IMG/VR virus record: IMGVR_UViG_3300048537_000020
Location: 1 to 23,398 of that record
Length of the DNA: 23,398 nucleotides
Reading direction: 5' to 3' (one strand)
Origin: a virus
The notes beneath the pieces were generated by a model that worked only from the letters and a program-made list of their open reading frames with translations, did no database searches and was not told the DNA's origin. The translations under genes and the position numbers were made by a program. This document shows positions 1 to 7,982 of this stretch, piece after piece (positions within the stretch are counted from its first letter, which is position 1; every line of letters starts with the position of its first letter).

Positions 1-1
1 G

Positions 2-445
2 GTCAAGTGGTTGCAGAACTTGGTCAAAGAGCTTCCGAAGGGGGTTGTCCGGCGAAGTCATCAGCCGGGGGTTCCTACGTGGATCGACGCGCCGGGGTTC
101 GTTCAGTGGTGGGTCGATCGAGAGATGCAGAAGCGGCGCCGACGAGAGACGGTTCCCGCGGCATCTTCATCAGGCAATAACGGCGACCCGCTCTTGGTGG
201 CAGACGCCCCTGCCTCCCCTGCTTTGGAACGCTATCGGGAGGCTCGGGCCGATCTGGCGGCGTTGGAGCTTGCGGAGCGGCAACGCGACCTCTTGCCGCG
301 TCAGACGGTGCATGAGGTCTTTGGGCGAATAGCTTCCCGGCTTCGTGATGCTGGGGAGCAACTGGGGCGAGAGCATGGGAGCGAGGCCCATGAGGTGCTT
401 ACTGAGGCGTTGGACGATTCCGAACGGGAGATCGGATCTCTGTGA
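2..445 (+). CDS. Terminase small subunit, Nu1-like (5' truncated)
   Basis: Probable DNA-recognition subunit of the packaging motor, which binds phage DNA and hands it to the large terminase. The frame is open back to base 2, so the gene starts before the window and the TTG at 11 is not a credible start. The visible N-terminal part (R-S-H-Q-P-G-V-P-T-W-I-D, then F-V-Q-W-W-V-D-R-E) matches the winged-helix 'wing then tryptophan helix' pattern of lambda Nu1-type small terminases. The C-terminal half is helical and charged, with an 'RYREARADLAALELAERQRD' stretch like the dimerisation helix of that family. It lies one gene upstream of a GpA-family large terminase, as expected. Family assignment rests on pattern and position; an excisionase-like DNA-binding protein is the alternative. 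Confidence 0.75.
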   Translation, partial: VKWLQNLVKELPKGVVRRSHQPGVPTWIDAPGFVQWWVDREMQKRRRRETVPAASSSGNNGDPLLVADAPASPALERYREARADLAALELAERQRDLLPRQTVHEVFGRIASRLRDAGEQLGREHGSEAHEVLTEALDDSEREIGSL

Positions 446-466
446 GTCAACGCGGGCTAGGCGAAC

Positions 467-958
467 GTGGCCGAAAAGGCGGATCTGATGAGTAGCCCAC
501 AAAGCGGCGACCCTTGCCTGTGCGGCGGGAGGATCCACGTCGTGAACACGAGGATCCTCGGTAACACTCGGATTCGCTACTTGGGGTGTCGGCGATGTGG
601 TTTCCGGCCGGCGAACAACAAGGTTCAGGTACCTCTGGCCAACGCCCTGCTTGAATACTGCCCCGACAGGGAGAAGTGGGAGAAGGAATCGCTCCGGAAT
701 CTCTACCAGGAAATGGTACAGCGGCGACGGCGGAGCCCAGAGGAGCGGAAAGGGAACGGCGCGCCGAGTTCTGGTGAACGAGCAGCTAGAACCGGGTCGA
801 CCGGCCAGGATGACGCGGAAAAGTTGCGAGCAAAGTGTCGGGAGCTACTTGAGGAAAACGCGGCACTCCATCGCAAGCTGGCAGAAGCCGACCAGGAAAT
901 CGCGGCATTGCGAGAGCAAGTGGCCCAGTCAAAGGAAGCCGAGCTGGCGACCGTATAG
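467..958 (+). CDS. Zinc-ribbon, coiled-coil protein between terminase subunits
   Basis: Function not recognised. The N-terminal ~50 residues hold a C-x-C ... C-x2-C arrangement (CLCGG, then GCRRCGF) typical of a zinc ribbon. The middle is basic and low-complexity (MVQRRRRSPEERK) and the last ~50 residues form a heptad-like coiled coil (KLRAKCRELLEENAALHRKL). A GTG at 467 gives 163 residues; an in-frame ATG at 488 would give 156 residues and keeps the whole zinc ribbon, so the start is uncertain. It ends three bases before the terL ATG, so it is probably co-transcribed and may be a DNA-binding packaging accessory. Role is inferred from position only. Confidence 0.7.
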   Translation: MAEKADLMSSPQSGDPCLCGGRIHVVNTRILGNTRIRYLGCRRCGFRPANNKVQVPLANALLEYCPDREKWEKESLRNLYQEMVQRRRRSPEERKGNGAPSSGERAARTGSTGQDDAEKLRAKCRELLEENAALHRKLAEADQEIAALREQVAQSKEAELATV

Positions 959-961
959 TAG

Positions 962-2959
962 ATGTCAACCACCTTCACATCCCCCGACCCCGTCCAGGAA
1001 GAGGTCCGCTACCTAATCGAGCAGGCCCGGGCGCCCAAGCTCCGCACCATGCGTCAGTTCGCCGAGCAGGAGATCGTCCTGCCGCGCGACGGGGGGCCTT
1101 TCGAGGGGCAGCGGTTTCGCATTCACCGGCAGCCGTTCACCGGTCTGTGGCTTGACGAGGTCGACCGAGGCAAGTGGCCGCGGTTCGCGTCGGTTGGGCC
1201 GACCCAGTCGGGGAAGACGCTGCTGTGCTTCGTGATCTGTGTCCTCTACCACCTCTTTGAGATCCGCGAGACGGTGATCCCCGGCGTCCCCGATATGAAC
1301 ATCGCGGACGATAAGTGGACGAAGGATCTCAGGCCGGTGATCGAGGCGGCCCCGAATCTGGCCCAGTTCCTTCCGGACCGTGGGCAGGGTAGCAAAAGCG
1401 GCCGAGTCAAGACCGGCGTCACTTTCCGCAACGGGGCGACGATGCGGTTCATGGGCGGGGCCAGCCGGGACGTGGGCCGGGCCAGTTTCACGAGCCGCGT
1501 GCTGGCGGTGACCGAGACGGACGCCTTTGACGAATCGAGCGAGACTAGCCGCGAGGCCGATAAGCTGACCCAGCTTGAGGGGCGGTGTCGGGCCCGCACC
1601 CTGTTGCAGCGGCGGATCTACCTGGAGTGTACGGCCACGATTGAGACAGGGCGGATCTGGAAGGAATGGGAGGGAGGGACGGCAAGCCGGATCGCCCTGC
1701 CGTGTCCGCACTGCAAAGCGTGGGTCAGCCCCGAGCGTGAGCACCTGAAGGGCTGGCAGGCGGCGGAAACGGACCTGGAGGCGTACGGTAAAGCGTACTT
1801 TGCGTGTCCCGAGTGTGAGAAGCCCTGGTCGGAGGCCGATCGACGCAAGGCCAATCTGGGCGGCGTGCTGGTCCACAAGGGGCAAGAAGTGACGCCTTCG
1901 GGCCAAGTGACCGGGCCAGATCCGTCGACGCTGACTTTTGGCTTTCGTTGGTCGGCCGTGAACAACATGTTACTGACGGCCGGTGACATCGGGTTCGACG
2001 AGTGGAAAGCTCGCCGGGCGACGGATCGGGAGAACGCCGAAAAGAAGATGTGCCAGCAGGTCTGGGCGATTCCCTACGAGCCGCCGATCGTGGAACTGAT
2101 CCCGTTGGATCGGGAGGCGGTGAAGAAACGAACCACGAAGCTCAAACGGGGGGTGGTGCCCCAGCAATGTGTGGGCATCAGCGTGGGGGTCGACACGGGC
2201 AAGCGGCAATTGGACTGGGTGGCACCCGGATGGTGCCCTGGACGGCCGAGCCATATCATCGAATACGGAGAGTACCCAGTCGATTCGGCGAAACTGGGGA
2301 CGTATGAGGGCCTCGTGCAAGCTCTTCGTGCCCTGGTCCCCTACTGGGTTTGGCGAGACGAGAGCGGTCAGGAGTGGCGGCCGGCTCAAGTGTGGATCGA
2401 TTCGGGCTACCACGAACATAAGGATGCGGTCTACGCTTTCTGCGCTCAGGCGAACCAGGGGCGGCTGATCGGGGCAGAGTGGTGTCGGCCGACCAAGGGC
2501 TGGGGCTACGGTCGACGATTCGCTGGGCGTTATCACAAGCCGACGTCGCTGTCCAGGCAGGTTCGATACATCGGCCGCGAGTACCACTTTGCGATGCAGC
2601 AAGACTCGCGGACGATGTTGACTCACATCAACGCCGACTACTGGAAGTCGCAAGCGCACGAGGCGTTGGCAAAGCCGGAAGATGAACCAGGGGCGTTGTT
2701 ACTGTGGGATGGCCCGCCAGATGAGCATGACGGCTTTTCTGATCAGGCCACAGCAGAGCGACCAATTGAGGAGTTCATAGAAGGAAAGGGGTTGATAAAG
2801 TATTGGGAAGTCCTGCGGCGAAAGAACCATAAGCTGGACGCCCTCTATGCCGCGGTGGCCGGTGGCCATTTCGTGATGAGCGAGGCGGCTAAACCGAAAC
2901 CGTCGCGGGGCACGGACAGGTGGTGGTCGCGACGCGAGAGACAAAGGAGAGCGGGATGA
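962..2959 (+). CDS. terL: Terminase large subunit, GpA family
   Basis: ATPase-nuclease that packages DNA into the prohead and cuts the concatemer. 665 residues, close to lambda gpA (641). The ATPase domain is N-terminal, with a Walker A-like GPTQSGKT at about residues 79-86 and acidic residues in VLAVTETDAFDE as a Walker B candidate. A GpA-type zinc-knuckle insertion follows (CPHCKAW ... CPECEKPW). The C-terminal nuclease-like part carries SVGVDTGKRQLDW and VWIDSGYHEHKD, with acidic residues fit for metal binding, and ends in NHKLDALYAAVAGGHF. The start is the ATG just after the upstream stop. Its last ~50 codons are duplicated in the next gene. The family call is strong; exact catalytic residues are inferred. 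Confidence 0.95.
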   Translation: MSTTFTSPDPVQEEVRYLIEQARAPKLRTMRQFAEQEIVLPRDGGPFEGQRFRIHRQPFTGLWLDEVDRGKWPRFASVGPTQSGKTLLCFVICVLYHLFEIRETVIPGVPDMNIADDKWTKDLRPVIEAAPNLAQFLPDRGQGSKSGRVKTGVTFRNGATMRFMGGASRDVGRASFTSRVLAVTETDAFDESSETSREADKLTQLEGRCRARTLLQRRIYLECTATIETGRIWKEWEGGTASRIALPCPHCKAWVSPEREHLKGWQAAETDLEAYGKAYFACPECEKPWSEADRRKANLGGVLVHKGQEVTPSGQVTGPDPSTLTFGFRWSAVNNMLLTAGDIGFDEWKARRATDRENAEKKMCQQVWAIPYEPPIVELIPLDREAVKKRTTKLKRGVVPQQCVGISVGVDTGKRQLDWVAPGWCPGRPSHIIEYGEYPVDSAKLGTYEGLVQALRALVPYWVWRDESGQEWRPAQVWIDSGYHEHKDAVYAFCAQANQGRLIGAEWCRPTKGWGYGRRFAGRYHKPTSLSRQVRYIGREYHFAMQQDSRTMLTHINADYWKSQAHEALAKPEDEPGALLLWDGPPDEHDGFSDQATAERPIEEFIEGKGLIKYWEVLRRKNHKLDALYAAVAGGHFVMSEAAKPKPSRGTDRWWSRRERQRRAG

Positions 2960-3273
2960 AACGCCGAACAGAACTTCTGGCGATGCTTGGAGCGATTCCG
3001 GAGCTGGGGTTTCTGAAGAGGCGGTCAGCTTGCCCGGAGGATGTCTCTTGTGTTGGCCGCGTACTCCCGGAGGGCATCGCGGTAACGGTGATTGATCCGC
3101 CGAATTGGGGACCTTACGGGGAGGTGTTGCGGCGGAAGAATCACTTCCTCGATGCCCTGTACGCCGCGGTGGCGGCGGGCCATTTCGTGATGAGCGAGGC
3201 GGCTAAACCGAAACCGTCGCGGGGCACGGACAAGTGGTGGTCGCGACGCGAGAGACAGCGGAGGGCAGGGTGA
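2807..3273 (+). repeat. Direct duplication of the terL 3' end (2807-2959 and 3121-3273)
   Basis: Two 153-base copies lie 314 bases apart. By hand comparison, bases 2864-2918 match 3178-3232 without a difference and 2920-2943 match 3234-3257 exactly. The preceding 57 bases (2807-2863 against 3121-3177) carry about 16 differences, mostly at third codon positions. The duplication includes the coupled ribosome-binding region, so each copy ends in a stop that overlaps the next gene's start (ATGA at 2956, GTGA at 3270). Confidence 0.95.
2956..3273 (+). CDS. Small protein made from a duplicated TerL C-terminus
   Basis: 105-residue protein whose last ~50 residues, from EVLRRKNHFLDALYAAVAAG to the C-terminal RRERQRRAG, are almost identical to the end of TerL. 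The first ~55 residues (MKRRTELLAMLGAIPELGF...) have no recognisable domain. The ATG at 2956 overlaps the terL stop (ATGA) and has a GGAG ribosome site at 2946-2949, so it is preferred over an upstream GTG inside terL. Most base differences from terL are synonymous, which suggests the reading frame was kept. It may be a remnant of another phage's terL left by recombination, or a regulator or competitor of TerL assembly. No function can be assigned. Confidence 0.65.
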   Translation: MKRRTELLAMLGAIPELGFLKRRSACPEDVSCVGRVLPEGIAVTVIDPPNWGPYGEVLRRKNHFLDALYAAVAAGHFVMSEAAKPKPSRGTDKWWSRRERQRRAG

Positions 3274-3656
3274 GCTTTGTAGGTCTCGAAAAGTGCGACG
3301 GTCCTGAGTGTCCGAACTGCGGATGCCGGGATACAGAGGAACAGACCGGCAAGGGCCGCTGGGGGCTGCCGTCGACTCGGATGGTGTGCCGAAACTGCCG
3401 ATTTGAGTGGATTGAACCGGCGCAGACCAAAGGGAACGGGCAAGAGCGGCCACCTCCCCCACCGCCACCTCAACAACCCCCGCCTCCCCCGACTCCGCGA
3501 CCTGGAGGCGTCATCTATCGGCCTGTGCGGTGTCCAGAGTGCCAGTCGGCCGACGTGAGGATCACCAGCACGCGGCGGCCACTCCGCCACCACAAGTGCA
3601 AGGCGTGCGGCCACAACTTCAAGAGCATCGAGGAATCTCAGCCCGATGTGGTCTAA
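3270..3656 (+). CDS. Two-zinc-ribbon protein with proline-rich linker
   Basis: 128 residues. Two C-x2-C ... C-x2-C modules are visible: CPNCGCRD...VCRNCRFEW near the N-terminus and CPECQSAD...CKACGHNFKS near the C-terminus. They are joined by a linker of mostly prolines (~residues 63-82). The second module resembles a transcription-factor-like or transposase-type zinc ribbon that binds nucleic acid. The GTG at 3270 overlaps the upstream stop and has GGAGGG at 3260-3265, so it is preferred over an earlier in-frame GTG at 3234. It is the last gene before the terminator-bearing gap. A DNA or RNA binding role is inferred. Confidence 0.7.
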   Translation: MSFVGLEKCDGPECPNCGCRDTEEQTGKGRWGLPSTRMVCRNCRFEWIEPAQTKGNGQERPPPPPPPQQPPPPPTPRPGGVIYRPVRCPECQSADVRITSTRRPLRHHKCKACGHNFKSIEESQPDVV

Positions 3657-3683
3657 CCCCGCCTCGGGGGTATTTCGCAAGTT

Positions 3684-3702
3684 GGTTACACGCTGTGTAA
3701 CC
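3684..3702. promoter_or_regulatory. Perfect dyad, operator candidate
   Basis: GGTTACACGCTGTGTAACC is an 8-base inverted repeat around a 3-base centre. No T-run follows, so it is not a terminator. It lies about 30 bases upstream of the -10-like element at 3733-3738, which would suit a repressor or activator site, or an mRNA hairpin. Dyad seen directly; role inferred. Confidence 0.5.
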
Positions 3703-3730
3703 TGGCCCCGCCGCGAATCACCCCTTCTGT

Positions 3731-3738
3731 GGTAAGAT
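3731..3738 (+). promoter_or_regulatory. Possible extended -10 promoter
   Basis: TGG-TAAGAT (TGN plus a -10-like hexamer at 3733-3738) without a good -35 at the right distance. The predicted start would be near 3745, immediately before the outer stem of the structured element at 3748. Weak on its own; the placement is what makes it worth recording. Confidence 0.3.
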
Positions 3739-3744
3739 TCCGCT

Positions 3745-3834
3745 GAGCGCAACAAGGCCCGTGGCCACGGGCTGACCACCGATCAGAACCCGCTAGACCT
3801 GTCGACAGGCGGTCTGGCGGGTTTTTTGTTGCGC
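3745..3834 (+). ncRNA. Candidate structured short RNA / leader upstream of the portal operon
   Basis: Four inverted repeats are nested here. GCGCAACA (3748-3755) pairs with TGTTGCGC (3827-3834). Inside are a perfect 16-base palindrome GCCCGTGGCCACGGGC (3757-3772), a small CTGA/TCAG hairpin (3772-3786), and the terminator hairpin (3787-3823). GGG-C-TGA (3769-3775) can alternatively pair with TCA...CCC (3783-3791), which would break the terminator stem. A promoter-like element lies just upstream. The result could be an ~80-base terminated RNA or an attenuator. No known RNA family recognised. Confidence 0.4.
3787..3827 (+). terminator. Rho-independent terminator
   Basis: AACCCGC (3787-3793) pairs with GCGGGTT (3817-3823), with further pairing inside (AGACC with GGTCT), followed by a run of six T ending at 3827. 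It separates the terminase genes from the portal operon and would cut read-through unless antiterminated. Confidence 0.85.
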
Positions 3835-3847
3835 CATCAGGAGATCC

Positions 3848-4114
3848 ATGAGCGCAGCATCCGACCTCGAAACACTCCGAGACGCGGCCTCAGCGGCCAT
3901 TCTGGCGGCTGACTACGCCACCGCGTTGACGCACGTCGAACGCATGGCAGTGATCTTGGCCGGGACACCGGACCAGGAGATGGCTAGCGGCGCGAAGCTC
4001 GAATGGGGCCGCAAGATCGACCGCCTCTTTGACCAGCTCGGCAGCCGCCGAAACGCGGCTGCCGGCATTCAACGAACCAAGACTGTGTGGGCCCAACCCT
4101 CAGCAGCCTCATGA
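3848..4114 (+). CDS. Small protein in the gpW (head-tail joining) position
   Basis: 88 residues, helical and alanine-rich (LETLRDAASAAILAADYATA, then ALTHVERMAVIL). It sits between terL and portal, where lambda encodes gpW (68 residues), and has a similar size and helical opening, but I see no diagnostic W-family motif. The ATG is preceded by CAGGAG at 3838-3843, an excellent ribosome site. The stop overlaps the portal start (ATGA at 4111), so portal translation is probably coupled to it. Function is inferred from position. Confidence 0.7.
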   Translation: MSAASDLETLRDAASAAILAADYATALTHVERMAVILAGTPDQEMASGAKLEWGRKIDRLFDQLGSRRNAAAGIQRTKTVWAQPSAAS

Positions 4115-5652
4115 CCGCACGCAGCGTGAGAGCGAAAGTCAAGCGAAGCTACCCGGCCGACGCCCTCAGTGCGCGCCGTTGGGAGGCGGCGAAGACCCAC
4201 CGTCTCAACCAGGCCCATTGGCAGAACGCCCGAGAACAATCGGTCAACGTCGACCTCCAGGACTATCTCGCCACGTTGCGGACCCGTTGTACCTACGAAC
4301 GGGACAACAACCCGTTGGTCGACGGAATCGTTTTCACGCACTACGTGGACATTGTCGGTCGAGACGGTCCCGAGCTGCAAGTCCAGAGCGACTCGTCGAC
4401 CTATAACGAGTGGCTCGAAGCGCACTGGCGGAAGTGGTTCAAGGCCCCAACGCCTAACCCGAAGGTTTCCGGCGCTGCTCTCTTGCGGTTGTGGGTTCAA
4501 AGTCTCTGGCGGGCGGGTGAATTCCTTGCCCAGAAGGTGACGGCCAAGGCTGATTCGCTGGTACAGATGCGGTTGCGGCCGATTCATCCGAGACGACTTG
4601 CAACTCCGATGGCGATGGCGGGCCGCGATGACATCGTGATGGGAATTCAGTTTTCGCGTGAAGGCGAACCGCAACGCTACTTCATCCAAGAAGAGCAGGC
4701 GTTCGGAACGCTGGCTTATTCAACGGAAACCGCCTCCATTCCGCCGGATGACATCGTTCACTTCTTCTTGCTTCGTGAAGAGGACCAAGCCCGTGGTTTT
4801 CCGTGGCTTGGCTCCAGTCTCCCATCGACTGCGGACCTTCGTGACTATGACGCCGAGACATTAGAGTCGGCCCGCCAAGCGGCGAACTTGGGCGTTTACT
4901 GGCACACGGTTGACCCCAACGCCCCATATCTTGACGTAAACGAGCAGGAGACTCTTGAACGGGGCACGCAATCGACGGGGCCGCCAGGCTGGCAACCCAA
5001 GATGCTCACGCCGCAACAGCCCACGACGCAATACAGCGAGTTCCACGACGAGCGACTCCGCGAAGTTGGCCGCCCTGTGGCCATGCCTCTGATGGTCATC
5101 AAGCTTGACGCCGGCCAGCACAACTACTCTTCGGCCCGCTTCGATGGTCGGAACTACGACCGGGCTTGTGAAGTGATCCAGTGTGCGATCAGCGGGACGG
5201 CGAAAGCGACTGGTCCACTGAGTGAGCTGGTTGACGACGTGGATCGGGAAGCCGGGCTTTACGAGCGCGCCCAGCGGATGAATCCGCCAGAACGCCCTGA
5301 GGAAGTCACCTACGAGTGGACCTGGTCGCGACCACCGCAAGTGGACCGGGAGAAAGAGTCGGCCGCTGATCGGGCGGACATGGAGATGATGATCGCCTCG
5401 CCTCAGGACATCGCGGCCGCGCGAGGCACGACACTCGACACGCTGATAGCCAAGTTGCAGCGGGCGAATGAGAAGCTCGAAGCCGCTGGCCTGCCGCCGA
5501 TACCCATGATCTTACCCAAGGGCTCAGCGTACGCGCGGCGAGGGGACTTGAAGGCCGCGGCGACTGATGGGCCGACGCCGGTTCCTGGAGATGCAACTGA
5601 CTCAGAAGACGTGGAGGAGACCGATGCCGAAACGGTCAGTAGCAACGACTGA
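4111..5652 (+). CDS. Portal protein, lambda gpB family
   Basis: Forms the dodecameric ring at the capsid vertex through which DNA enters. 513 residues, similar to lambda gpB (533). Characteristic stretches are RTRCTYERDNNPLVDGIVF near residues 52-70, typical of the family's 'R-x-L-x-R-N-N-P' opening, then SGAALLRLWVQSLWRAGEFL, and the C-terminal half RPVAMPLMVIKLDAGQHNYSSARF, the usual conserved 'N-Y-S-S-A-R' region. The ATG at 4111 overlaps the preceding stop and is preferred over an upstream GTG at 4087; a clear ribosome site is absent, so coupling is likely. The acidic C-terminal tail overlaps the start of the next gene. Confidence 0.93.
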   Translation: MTARSVRAKVKRSYPADALSARRWEAAKTHRLNQAHWQNAREQSVNVDLQDYLATLRTRCTYERDNNPLVDGIVFTHYVDIVGRDGPELQVQSDSSTYNEWLEAHWRKWFKAPTPNPKVSGAALLRLWVQSLWRAGEFLAQKVTAKADSLVQMRLRPIHPRRLATPMAMAGRDDIVMGIQFSREGEPQRYFIQEEQAFGTLAYSTETASIPPDDIVHFFLLREEDQARGFPWLGSSLPSTADLRDYDAETLESARQAANLGVYWHTVDPNAPYLDVNEQETLERGTQSTGPPGWQPKMLTPQQPTTQYSEFHDERLREVGRPVAMPLMVIKLDAGQHNYSSARFDGRNYDRACEVIQCAISGTAKATGPLSELVDDVDREAGLYERAQRMNPPERPEEVTYEWTWSRPPQVDREKESAADRADMEMMIASPQDIAAARGTTLDTLIAKLQRANEKLEAAGLPPIPMILPKGSAYARRGDLKAAATDGPTPVPGDATDSEDVEETDAETVSSND

Positions 5653-7927
5653 GCAGCAGTCGCGGGACATCACCTGTCGAACCATCACTACCCGTGCGGA
5701 CACGGTTGACGATGCAACGCGTAGTGTCGAGGCCGTTCTGAGTACGGAAGAGGTGGTGCAGGTCTGGGATTGGTCGCGTTTTCAGGTGATCGACGAGGTC
5801 TTGTTGGCTCGCGGGGCTGAGTTGCCCGATCAAGTCGTGTTGTTGGAGAACCACAGGCGGTGGGAACTTGACGATGTGCTCGGGTCTGTCCGTAATTTGC
5901 GAGTTGAAACCGACACCACCGTTGGCCGGTTGTTTTTTGACGAGGATGAAGGCCGGGCAGAGAAGGCGTGGGGTAAATACCGCAGAGGGCACGTTCGCGA
6001 CGTATCAGTCGGCTACAAGGTCGTCGAGTACGTGGACATTGCCCCCGGACAACGCAAAACGGTTGACGGCAAGGAATATCGGGCCAGAGACCGCGTCTTG
6101 AGGGTTACACAACGCTGGAAGCTTCGCGAGGTGTCGGCAACGCCTATCGGTGCTGATGAAGGCGCGAAGACGAGAACTGACTTCTTACCCATAAAGGAGG
6201 GAAGCTCTATGAACGAGCGCCTTCGCAAGTTCCTGGAGTCCGTAGGGCTCCGATCCGATGCCACCGATGAATTGGCCCAGCAGTTTGCTGATGCCTTGTC
6301 GGGGCGTAGTGCAGAAATCGTCAAGCTCCTCAAGAGCGAAGACGAGACCGACACGTCGACGGTCGCGGTCCGGGGGGCCCTGAGGGCGCTCGGGGTCGAC
6401 CCCGATGACCCATCCAAGACGCTCCCGGAAGAGAATGCTGGTCAGGGCACGGCGAGCCGTGCGGAGGCTGGCGACGGAGCTGGTGGTGAGGCCATCGAGT
6501 CTGTCAATACGCCGACCGTGGACGCTGATGTCATCCGCACCGAAGAGCGGGCACGGTTCGCCATGGTTCAGCGCGTTGGTGGGCAGGATCTCTCCGAAGA
6601 GACGCGAGACCAAGCCGTGCGTGAAGGGTGGGATGAAGCCCGCGTGTCAAGCGCCACGCTTGAAGCGGTCCGCGGGAACCGCTCGGAATCGGTCGGCCCA
6701 GCGATCCACAGCCGAAGTCGCGAGGCCGATTGTACGCGAGAGGCCCTTGGCGCCGCGATGATGATTCGAGAGGGGCTTGATCCGGTTGCGAGGGCCGTTC
6801 GGTTTGACGAGGGCGTTTACGTTCCCCGCCGGGAAGGCGAACGGACGGACCACCTTGAACAGGCGGCTGACCGCGGTTGGGCCTATCGGGATTGGAGTCT
6901 GATCGACTTCTGCCGTGAAGCCTGCCGACTGGACGGTATCACGGTGCCGATGAACCGCAGGGAAGTGATCCGGGCTGCCGTGTCAGGCTCGGCACTGACC
7001 AACATCTTTTCGACGAGCGTCAATGCTCAATTACTGTCTGGCTATACGGACTATGCCGACACCACCGATGGCTGGACCTCAGCGGCCGATGTACCCAACT
7101 TCCAGACCAACGAGCGAATGATGATGGGCAAGTTTGGAGCCCTTCAGAAGCTCGCTCGCGGGAAGACGGCCGAGCATCTTGACGAGTCGGACTCCAAAGA
7201 GGAGTACAAGATTGCCCGATACGCCGGTCAGTTTGTCGTTGACGAGCAAGACATCATCGACGACCGACTCGGAGCGATAAATCAGGTGAGCCCCTCGGAC
7301 ATCGGCTCCTCGGCTGCCCAGCTTCGCCCCAATCTGGTCTATGCCATCCTGCTGGCAAATGCGGCCCTGTCGGACACGGGGTTGTTGTTCAACAGCACGG
7401 CTGAAACCACGGCTGGTGGACACGCAAACTTGTTGCAGGACGCTTACGACGCTGCGGGGATGCAAGCTGGCCTCCTCGCGATGGCCAAGCATCGGATTAG
7501 GACGCGACCGTTGAACATTCGGGCGCGGTATATCCTGGCTCCACAGGATCTCAAGTTTGCGATTCTGGTCAGTCTGAAATCTGCCTCACGTGATTATGAC
7601 GGCACGGAGGGAATTTACAATCCGCTGTACGATTTGGGCATAGAGGCTCGTTTTGACGATCGGTTGGGCGCGGTGGGCGTTGTTGACCCAGCGACCGAGA
7701 CTGCCTATACGGGGTCGGCGACCAATTGGTTTCTTACTGCCCGGCCCGGTGAGAACGGCGCCAAAACGATTGAGGTCGGCTACTTGCGAGGAACGGGGCG
7801 AGCCCCGCAAAGTCGCTCTTTCGTTCTCACTCAAGGTCAATGGGGTATCGGCTGGGACATCAACCTTGATATTGGGGCCAAAGCGCTCGATTATCGTGCG
7901 ATGCAGTATTCGGACGGTACTTCGTAA
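5624..7927 (+). CDS. Fused prohead protease and HK97-fold major capsid protein
   Basis: 767 residues in one frame. Residues ~15-180 match HK97/U35-type prohead proteases, with His77 in LLENHRRW and Ser128 in VRDVSVGY as the expected catalytic pair. Residues ~196-330 are charged and low-complexity, suited to a scaffold or delta domain. From about residue 400 the sequence reads as a major capsid protein (SALTNIFSTSVNAQLLSGY, ILAPQDLKFAILVSLKSASR, then LTQGQWGIGWDINLDIGAKA). The ATG at 5624 has GGAGGAG at 5612-5618. A second, perfect ribosome site lies inside the gene before the in-frame ATG at 6209, so capsid-only subunits may be made in excess. The protease should cleave the scaffold part during maturation. 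Confidence 0.92.
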   Translation: MPKRSVATTEQQSRDITCRTITTRADTVDDATRSVEAVLSTEEVVQVWDWSRFQVIDEVLLARGAELPDQVVLLENHRRWELDDVLGSVRNLRVETDTTVGRLFFDEDEGRAEKAWGKYRRGHVRDVSVGYKVVEYVDIAPGQRKTVDGKEYRARDRVLRVTQRWKLREVSATPIGADEGAKTRTDFLPIKEGSSMNERLRKFLESVGLRSDATDELAQQFADALSGRSAEIVKLLKSEDETDTSTVAVRGALRALGVDPDDPSKTLPEENAGQGTASRAEAGDGAGGEAIESVNTPTVDADVIRTEERARFAMVQRVGGQDLSEETRDQAVREGWDEARVSSATLEAVRGNRSESVGPAIHSRSREADCTREALGAAMMIREGLDPVARAVRFDEGVYVPRREGERTDHLEQAADRGWAYRDWSLIDFCREACRLDGITVPMNRREVIRAAVSGSALTNIFSTSVNAQLLSGYTDYADTTDGWTSAADVPNFQTNERMMMGKFGALQKLARGKTAEHLDESDSKEEYKIARYAGQFVVDEQDIIDDRLGAINQVSPSDIGSSAAQLRPNLVYAILLANAALSDTGLLFNSTAETTAGGHANLLQDAYDAAGMQAGLLAMAKHRIRTRPLNIRARYILAPQDLKFAILVSLKSASRDYDGTEGIYNPLYDLGIEARFDDRLGAVGVVDPATETAYTGSATNWFLTARPGENGAKTIEVGYLRGTGRAPQSRSFVLTQGQWGIGWDINLDIGAKALDYRAMQYSDGTS
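6193..6211 (+). promoter_or_regulatory. Internal ribosome-binding site and in-frame start for capsid-only product
   Basis: AAAGGAGG at 6193-6200 lies 8 bases before ATG 6209, which is codon 196 of the fusion and in frame. Initiation here would give a 572-residue protein starting MNERLRKFLESVGL, lacking the protease domain. The spacing and strength are better than at most gene starts in the window. Confidence 0.75.
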
Positions 7928-7982
7928 GCCGGTGACCATACACGGCAAACACATCAAGAACCAAACGTAAGAGGATTTCCAA

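Noticed and set aside
1013-1906. Long minus-strand open frame opposite terL
   Set aside because: Antisense shadow of a clearly conserved gene, with no recognisable domain.
3684-3702. Dyad read as a terminator
   Set aside because: No T-run follows the stem, and a much better terminator lies at 3787-3827.
3141-3779. Minus-strand open frame of 212 codons
   Set aside because: It crosses the terL duplication, the zinc-ribbon gene and the terminator-bearing gap, and its translation is Arg-rich without domain signals.
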